Source: Micromonospora cabrerizensis
Lineage (GTDB): Bacteria > Actinomycetota > Actinomycetes > Mycobacteriales > Micromonosporaceae
Length of the DNA stretch: 64,000 nt
Reading direction: 5' to 3'
NCBI RefSeq assembly: GCF_022230955.1
Contig: NZ_JAKKFI010000054.1
Span: 62,001-126,000 of the forward strand
Within the stretch, counting starts at the first letter, position 1. Each line of letters opens with the position of its first letter. The notes under the pieces are model-generated. The model did not search any database, had not been told where the DNA came from, and worked only from the letters and a program-made list of their open reading frames with translations. Below, piece after piece: positions 58,930-64,000 of this stretch. A program made the position numbers and the translations under genes.

Positions 58930-60222
58930 TCAGGCGGCATACGCTTCGGCGGTCGCCTGACCTCGCGCCGCCGGAACGTCGGCGGCTTCCCTGGTGTCGA
59001 TTACCGCGAGCAGCGAGTGGTGGGCGCGAAACGCGACATTGGCCTTGTACGAGCGCTGTTGCCCGGTCGCCAGACGGAGCCCAGGAATGGCTTCGGTAAG
59101 TCGGGTGATGGCGATCTCGGCCTCCAGCCGCGCCAGTCCCGCGCCTATGCAGAAATGGGGGCCGTGGCCGAACGACAGGTGATTGCCCACGTCGGCCCGG
59201 CGTGGGTGAAACCGGTCCGGGTGCGCGAAGACCGCGGCGTCGCGGTTCGCCGCGCCGATCAGCAGCAGGCAGCGTGCCCCGGCGGGGATCGTCACCGTTC
59301 CCAGGGTGACGTCCCGGCTGGTCACCCGCAGCCAGCCGTCGATGGCGGGCGCGAACCGCAGGGTCTCGCCCACGAACGCGGCCACAGCCCCCGGGTCGGC
59401 AGTCAGCTCCGACCAGTGCCGCGGGCTGGACAGCGCCTGGTCGAGGGTGTGGGCGAGCAACCCGGCGGTGGTCTCGTGGCCGGCGACCAGGAGGTTGAAG
59501 GCCAGGCTCGCCACCTCGGGCACGGTCAGCACCGCGTCGTCGTCGTCGCGGTACGCCAGGGCGCGGCTGATGAAGTCGTCGCCCTGGTGTCCACTGTCCA
59601 CGCGCCGGCGGACAAGCTCCTCGCAGTAGTGCCAGAACTCCAGCAGATCCTGCGCCAGGCGGACCTGCTCGGCCGGGTCGGGTTGCCCCCAGATCAGCGC
59701 GATCTGACCGTCCGCCCAGCTCCGGATCTGTCCGATGTCGGCGTCGGGGACGCCGAGGATGTCGAGGACGACCAGCAGGGGAAGTTCGGTGGCGAAGGCC
59801 GGGAGCAGGTCGACCTGCTCGCCCTGGCGGGCGACGAGCCGGGTCACCAGCTGGTCGACCCGGCACCGGATGATCGGGCCGTACTCGGCCTCGACCCGGT
59901 CGGCGGTGTTGGCGAAGGTCGCCCGTAGGGCCCGACGGGTGCGGGGGTGCACCGGCGGATCGGCGGCGGCCGTCGTGGGTGGCGCGTCGATCTGCATGAT
60001 CACGCTCATCGCCTCCGGGCAGACCTCGTAGACCGGGGCGAGGGTGAGGGCGTTGCCGAACGTCGCGACGTCGGCGAGCGCGCGACGGACGTCCGCGTGC
60101 CTGCTGATCAACCACAACCCGAGATCCTCGGCGTAGTGCACGCCGTCGGGATCGTCGAGAATGCGCCGCCAGATGCTTGCCGGATCGGTGAGATAGACCC
60201 CGGTGAACGGATTCAACCGCAT
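58930..60222 (-). CDS. Cytochrome P450
   Basis: 430 residues from ATG 60222, seven bases from a perfect AGGAGG. I-helix LLVAGHETTAG, K-helix ETLR (ExxR) and heme loop FGHGPHFCIGAGLA with Cys358. The DPPxHTR-type substrate/heme segment reads DAPPTTAAADPPVHPRTRR, a small insertion relative to the common DPPEHTRLRR. Soluble bacterial class; needs ferredoxin and reductase, none of which is nearby. Substrate unknown; typical of an orphan tailoring or xenobiotic enzyme. Confidence 0.93.
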   Translation of the reverse strand: MRLNPFTGVYLTDPASIWRRILDDPDGVHYAEDLGLWLISRHADVRRALADVATFGNALTLAPVYEVCPEAMSVIMQIDAPPTTAAADPPVHPRTRRALRATFANTADRVEAEYGPIIRCRVDQLVTRLVARQGEQVDLLPAFATELPLLVVLDILGVPDADIGQIRSWADGQIALIWGQPDPAEQVRLAQDLLEFWHYCEELVRRRVDSGHQGDDFISRALAYRDDDDAVLTVPEVASLAFNLLVAGHETTAGLLAHTLDQALSSPRHWSELTADPGAVAAFVGETLRFAPAIDGWLRVTSRDVTLGTVTIPAGARCLLLIGAANRDAAVFAHPDRFHPRRADVGNHLSFGHGPHFCIGAGLARLEAEIAITRLTEAIPGLRLATGQQRSYKANVAFRAHHSLLAVIDTREAADVPAARGQATAEAYAA

Positions 60223-60779
60223 GGAACGCCTCCTGATGCACGCGGCGCGAAACCGGCAGCGCCTCCATTTTGCGATCCACGTCAGTTGGGGCCGATAATG
60301 GCGCGCATCTGCCTCTGGCTCTTCACGGTGCGCTGAGCGGCTGCACAAGTCAAGATTGGTCGTCGTCTATTTATTGCGCGACATAATGCGGGTTGCAACG
60401 GACGGGTGAGTTCGGCCGGATGCAACTTGCGTCTCGGTCCTTGCCGTCGGTCAGCCCAGCTGGGCGAGGCATCCAGAGGGCACGACCCGGGCGGCAGCAA
60501 CCGGTCTGTCCCGGTGTGCCGACGGGATGGCCGATGTCAGCGACAACGAGACGATCAGGAAGGGTTGAGACGGACGACCGCTCATGGTGGACGGTGGAAT
60601 CACGGAACCGCTCTCCCTCATGACCGGAAAAACGATCTCCGAGCCGGCAGGTGACGCCGGGCTCCGGTCACCGGCCCGGTGGTGGGAGTCCCCGCGACGA
60701 CGCTGACGCGCCGCGGGGGCTCCGGCCCACGCCGGAGTCCCCGCGACGTCCTACCGTGACGACCCGGCCTGGCGAGCGG
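60223..60779. other. Intergenic region of 557 bp, no gene seen
   Basis: The P450 leader is at the left. Bases 60340-60400 are locally AT-rich (TCTATTTATTGCGCGACATA) and may hold its promoter. Small open frames at 60393-60654 have no ribosome site or family resemblance. The right end carries the GH2 terminator. Confidence 0.45.
60685..60737 (-). terminator. Tandem hairpins after the GH2 gene
   Basis: GGAGTCCCCGCG (60685-60696) pairs with 60712-60723 with one mismatch. A second stem, CTCCGGC / GCCGGAG, lies at 60720-60737. The GAGTCCCCGCGACG motif occurs twice. Confidence 0.65.
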
Positions 60780-63134
60780 TCAGGGCGTCCAGGGGGTGGC
60801 GATGTTCCAGGTGCTGTCGGCGGCCCACAACGTCGGCGTGTTGTACGCGTCGCCGCCGGTGCCGTTGCTGAGCCAGACCTCGGAGTTGTAGTGCCGCAGG
60901 TACCTACCCCGGAAGTTGTACGACTCCAGCGACACGCCCGAGCCGGTCAGCCCGACCCGGGCGCACCAGGTGGCGTCGGCACGCAGGAGCGCCGAGCCGT
61001 CGTCTGGCGAGTTGCGGACCCGGGAGTTCTGGTGGCGCAGGTACTGCCCGGGAAAGTTGACCGACTCGAACGAGTAGCAGCCGGCGTCGGCCAGGCCGGC
61101 CCGGATGGTGTACGTGGCGTCGGCCTTGAGCTGGCTGGGGCTCGCGGCGGCGACCACCTCCGTGTAGGCCAGGCTGTCCTGGTGGCGCAGGTAGCGGTTG
61201 GTGAAGCCGGGCGTCGTCACCTGCAACGACCGCCGGGCGTTGACCGGCAGGGCCACCGGCGCCGAGCCGCCGATGGCCTTCGAGGCGTTGATCAGGGCGG
61301 TGTTGGCGGCGCGGACCCGCGCCTGGTCCATCTTGATCACCTGCCGGTCGTACGTCAGGAAGCCGTTCAGCTCCCCCTCCAGGTCGGTGATCTCGGTGTA
61401 GACCGAGGCGCTGAGCCCCTTGCCCAGCATCAGGTTCTGGCTGCCCTGCACCAGACCCACGTACCGGTCGGTGAGGGCGCTCGAACTGGTCTGCCACTCG
61501 TAGGCGAAGAAGCCGCCGCTCGGGCTGTACTCGTGGCCCGGCGTGTGCAGGCCCAGCCCGCCGAACTCACCGAGTGCCGCGATCCGGGTGCTCGACGGCG
61601 CGGGTGAGTCCGGCCCGAGGTAGACGTGCCAGTCGTCGATGTCACCGTTGCCGGGGTTGCCGAGGGACTGGCAGCAGTTGTGGCCGCTGTGCGCGTTGAC
61701 CAGACGGGTCGGGTCCTGGTTCTTGATGTTCTGCGCCACCCGCCGGGTGTCGGCGAGGGACCGCTCGCCCCACCCCTCGTTGTAGGGCGTGTACGCGACG
61801 ACGGCGGGCGAGCTGCGGTGCTCGTCCACGATCTCGCGCGCCTCGGTCTCGAACTGCGCCTGCTGGGCGTCGGTGGGGTTGATGTCCTGCGCGGTCAGCG
61901 ACGGGATGTCCTGCCAGACCAGCAGGCCGAGCCGGTCCGCGTGGTAGAACCAGCGCTGTGGCTCGACCTTGATGTGCTTGCGCACCATGTTGAAGCCCAG
62001 GTCCTTGTGCTTCTGGAGGTCGAAGACGAGGGCGGCGTCGGTCGGCGCGGTGTAGAGGCCGTCCGGCCAGAAGCCCTGGTCGAGGGTGCCGACCTGGAAC
62101 ACGAACTGGCCGTTGAGCTTGGGGCGCAGAACCCCGTTCACCAGACCTGTGGTGATCTCCCGCATACCGAAGTAGTGCGCTGTCCGGTCCACCGTGGTCG
62201 TCGAGCCGTTGCGCAGGGTGACCCGGAGGTTGTAGAGGAACGGGTCGTCGGGTGACCAGCGGCGCGCGTTGGGCACCGGCACGCTGAACTCGGTGAACCC
62301 GCCGGTGGCCGAACCGACCACCGTGCTTCCGTTGAGCGCCTCGGCGAGCACGCTGTGGCCGCTCACGTCGCCCCGGGTGAAGACCCGGACCCGCAACGTG
62401 TTGTTGCTCAGGTTCGGATAGACGTCGACGCTGCTGATGGAGGCGGTGGGCACCGGCTCCATCCACACCGTCTGCCAGATGCCCGAGCTGGGCGTGTAGA
62501 AGATCCCGCCAGGTGTCCTGGTCTGCTTGCCGATGACCGGCAGACTGCCGTTCTGCCGGCTGTCGGTGGGGTCCCACACCTTGACGACGATCTCGTTGGT
62601 GCCGGTGGTGAGCTGGGGTGTCACGTCGAAGGTGAAGGCGTCGTAGCCACCGGTGTGCGCGCCGACCCGCATGCCGTTGACCCAGACGGTGCTCTGCCAG
62701 TCGACGGCGCCGAAGTGCAGCAGGGTGCGCCGACCCGACCAGTTGGCCGGGACGGTGACGGTGCGCCGGTAGAACAGGTAGTGGCGGTTGTCGTTGGCGG
62801 CCCGCTGGATGCCGGACAGCGCGCTCTCCACCGGGAACGGCACGTTGACCCGCTCGGGCAGGTCCGTGCCGAACTGTGGGGCGTCGTCGGTGGCCGACTG
62901 GCGTAGCTGCCACTCGCCGTTGAGGTTGAGCCAGTCCGGTCGCGTCATCTGGGGGCGCGGGTACTCGGGCAGGGGTGTGCCGGCCAGCGCCTGGCTCGTC
63001 CAGGGGGTGGTCAGTGGCGGTGTCTTGGCCGGTGCGGCGGACGCCGGTGGGGTTGGCGCGGCGAGAACGCCGGCGATCAGGGTGAGGATGAGCAGCAGCG
63101 GCAGGGCGGGGCGGATGGGGACCTGACGTGTCAT
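60780..63134 (-). CDS. Secreted GH2-family glycosidase with C-terminal AbfB (CBM42-like) domain
   Basis: 784 residues from ATG 63134 after GGAG. Sec signal (1-33). The GH2 N-terminal sugar-binding domain (about 65-230), Ig-like domain and TIM barrel (about 330-600) are present; AYTPYNEGWGE holds the acid/base Glu and LGEFGGLGL the likely nucleophile. The final about 145 residues are two AbfB-type beta-trefoil repeats (RYLRHQDSLAY, QYLRHQNSRV, RYLRHYNSEV), which bind arabinofuranose. Probably acts on arabinose-decorated plant polysaccharides. Divergent LacI-type repressor. Confidence 0.9.
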   Translation of the reverse strand: MTRQVPIRPALPLLLILTLIAGVLAAPTPPASAAPAKTPPLTTPWTSQALAGTPLPEYPRPQMTRPDWLNLNGEWQLRQSATDDAPQFGTDLPERVNVPFPVESALSGIQRAANDNRHYLFYRRTVTVPANWSGRRTLLHFGAVDWQSTVWVNGMRVGAHTGGYDAFTFDVTPQLTTGTNEIVVKVWDPTDSRQNGSLPVIGKQTRTPGGIFYTPSSGIWQTVWMEPVPTASISSVDVYPNLSNNTLRVRVFTRGDVSGHSVLAEALNGSTVVGSATGGFTEFSVPVPNARRWSPDDPFLYNLRVTLRNGSTTTVDRTAHYFGMREITTGLVNGVLRPKLNGQFVFQVGTLDQGFWPDGLYTAPTDAALVFDLQKHKDLGFNMVRKHIKVEPQRWFYHADRLGLLVWQDIPSLTAQDINPTDAQQAQFETEAREIVDEHRSSPAVVAYTPYNEGWGERSLADTRRVAQNIKNQDPTRLVNAHSGHNCCQSLGNPGNGDIDDWHVYLGPDSPAPSSTRIAALGEFGGLGLHTPGHEYSPSGGFFAYEWQTSSSALTDRYVGLVQGSQNLMLGKGLSASVYTEITDLEGELNGFLTYDRQVIKMDQARVRAANTALINASKAIGGSAPVALPVNARRSLQVTTPGFTNRYLRHQDSLAYTEVVAAASPSQLKADATYTIRAGLADAGCYSFESVNFPGQYLRHQNSRVRNSPDDGSALLRADATWCARVGLTGSGVSLESYNFRGRYLRHYNSEVWLSNGTGGDAYNTPTLWAADSTWNIATPWTP

Positions 63135-63297
63135 GCCGTCTCCGGGGGGCGAGTCGCCGCGGGCGGTGCAGCCAGGCCCGAAGCGCGTGGGTGGTGGGCG
63201 TCGGGTGGTCACTGACGAGGGACGGGCGTCATCGACGGATGCCGGTGGGATCTCCACGCGCCGGCGTAGCGGGCATATTGACATTCATCATCGCCTG

Positions 63298-63309
63298 TAT
63301 AACGTTATA
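63298..63309. promoter_or_regulatory. Putative LacI-family operator
   Basis: TATAACGTTATA, a perfect 12-bp palindrome with the central CG favoured by LacI-family proteins, midway between the GH2 gene and the divergent LacI gene. TTGACA at 63278-63283 nearby may be a -35 element for the regulator gene. Confidence 0.6.
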
Positions 63310-63389
63310 GAGCCGCGCCGGGCTCCCGTCAATCCTTGTTCGTCGATGTCTGGCCCGCCTCGGCAGACCCGATGGCGAAGGGTTGGTGG

Positions 63390-64000
63390 ATGGGCGTCAA
63401 CCTCAAGGACATCGCCCAGCGCGCGGGCGTGTCGCTGGCCACGGTCTCGAACGTGGTCAACGGGTACCGGCCGGTGGGGGAGCGGACCCGGCTGCGCGTG
63501 CAGCAGGCGATCGACGAACTCGGCTACAGCCCCAACCTGGGCGCCCGGCATCTGCGTCGGGGGCGTACCGGGCTGATCGCCCTGGCTATCCCGGAACTGA
63601 ACAACCCCTACTTCGCCGAGCTGGCCGAGATCGCCATCGCCGAGGCCGCCGGGCTCGGCTACACCCTGGTCATGGAGAACACCGCCGCGGACCGGGGAGC
63701 GGAGCTGGCGCTCCTGGACGGGTCCCGACGGCACATCATCGACGGCCTGATCCTCAGTCCGGTGCGGATCGGCCGGGAGGAGGTGCTGGCCCGCACCGCG
63801 CACACCCCGCTCGTGCTGATCGGGGAGGGCGTCTACGACGTGCCGCACGACCACATAGCGATCGACAACGTCGCCGCCAGCCACGCCGCGATCCAGCACC
63901 TCGTGGCGATCGGCCGCCGCCGGACGGCGTTCATCGGCGCCACGCGCGGCGGCGAACGGCAGTCCGCCCACCTGCGGGTACGCGGCTACCGGGAGGCCCT
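63390..64000 (+). CDS. LacI-family transcriptional regulator, 3' end beyond the window
   Basis: About 203 residues seen. The N-terminal HTH LKDIAQRAGVSLATVSNVVNG is canonical, and the hinge and periplasmic-binding-like core follow (TGLIALAIPELNNPYFAELAE). ATG 63390 is preferred, with AAGGG just upstream, over an in-frame ATG at 63372. Expected to repress the GH2 gene until a sugar effector binds. Confidence 0.93.
   Translation, partial: MGVNLKDIAQRAGVSLATVSNVVNGYRPVGERTRLRVQQAIDELGYSPNLGARHLRRGRTGLIALAIPELNNPYFAELAEIAIAEAAGLGYTLVMENTAADRGAELALLDGSRRHIIDGLILSPVRIGREEVLARTAHTPLVLIGEGVYDVPHDHIAIDNVAASHAAIQHLVAIGRRRTAFIGATRGGERQSAHLRVRGYREA

Noticed and set aside
60393..60654. Small open frames between P450 and GH2 genes
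   Set aside because: No ribosome site, no signal or family resemblance, and codon pattern not distinct from background.

Overview
The window reads as chromosomal DNA of a high-GC filamentous actinomycete, most likely a member of the Micromonosporaceae. This is inferred from the very high GC content, GTG and TTG starts, many lipoproteins and Tat or Sec exported enzymes, a GH11 xylanase with a CBM2, a DmdR/IdeR-type iron box and a conservon-type sensor kinase. Species is not claimed. No rRNA, tRNA, CRISPR array, insertion sequence or phage gene was seen. Gene starts were chosen by reading frame, Shine-Dalgarno sequence and overlap; no database search was possible.

Layout. 1-5.6 kb: a truncated SGNH hydrolase, a membrane Ser/Thr kinase, a GH11-CBM2 xylanase, and an ECF42-type sigma factor paired with its DGPF (YCII) protein. 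5.7-8.5 kb: furA-katG peroxide defence operon, probably leaderless. 8.6-11.6 kb: an operon of three SipW-type exported proteins plus a SipW-type signal peptidase fused to an LPXTG surface protein. 11.9-15.4 kb: a small membrane protein and a polar amino-acid ABC importer. 15.7-23.2 kb: a secreted redox cassette with a two-domain laccase, a giant ThuA/discoidin/PQQ-dehydrogenase/PKD/DUF1080 protein, a cupredoxin with Ig-like repeats, and a beta-helix-like repeat protein. 23.5-34.2 kb: cell-envelope and metabolic genes (DUF1996 lipoprotein, L,D-transpeptidase, ROK regulator with a divergent MFS pump, lipase, beta-lactamase-fold hydrolase, FAD oxidoreductase, UPF0303 protein).

34.2-40.7 kb: a zinc-ribbon SDR, then an iron-siderophore uptake operon (ATPase, binding lipoprotein, fused permease, siderophore reductase) under an iron box. 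40.8-45.5 kb: a divergent AfsR-like regulator and a Tat-exported ceramidase-like hydrolase. 45.7-49.5 kb: a MarR-DrrA-DrrB efflux operon with a palindromic operator, DinB-like and DHFR-like proteins. 49.6-58.0 kb: a long operon of a NIT-domain sensor kinase, a roadblock protein, a complete Liv-type ABC importer and a methyltransferase. 58.2-64 kb: an XRE regulator, an orphan P450, and a GH2-AbfB glycosidase divergent from a LacI regulator cut by the window end.

The parts most worth a second look are the SipW/LPXTG export operon, the copper/PQQ secreted cassette with its shared GCTINDLID module, and the reduced conservon (kinase plus roadblock only, with the usual candidate phosphoacceptor His replaced by Asn) joined to a Liv transporter.
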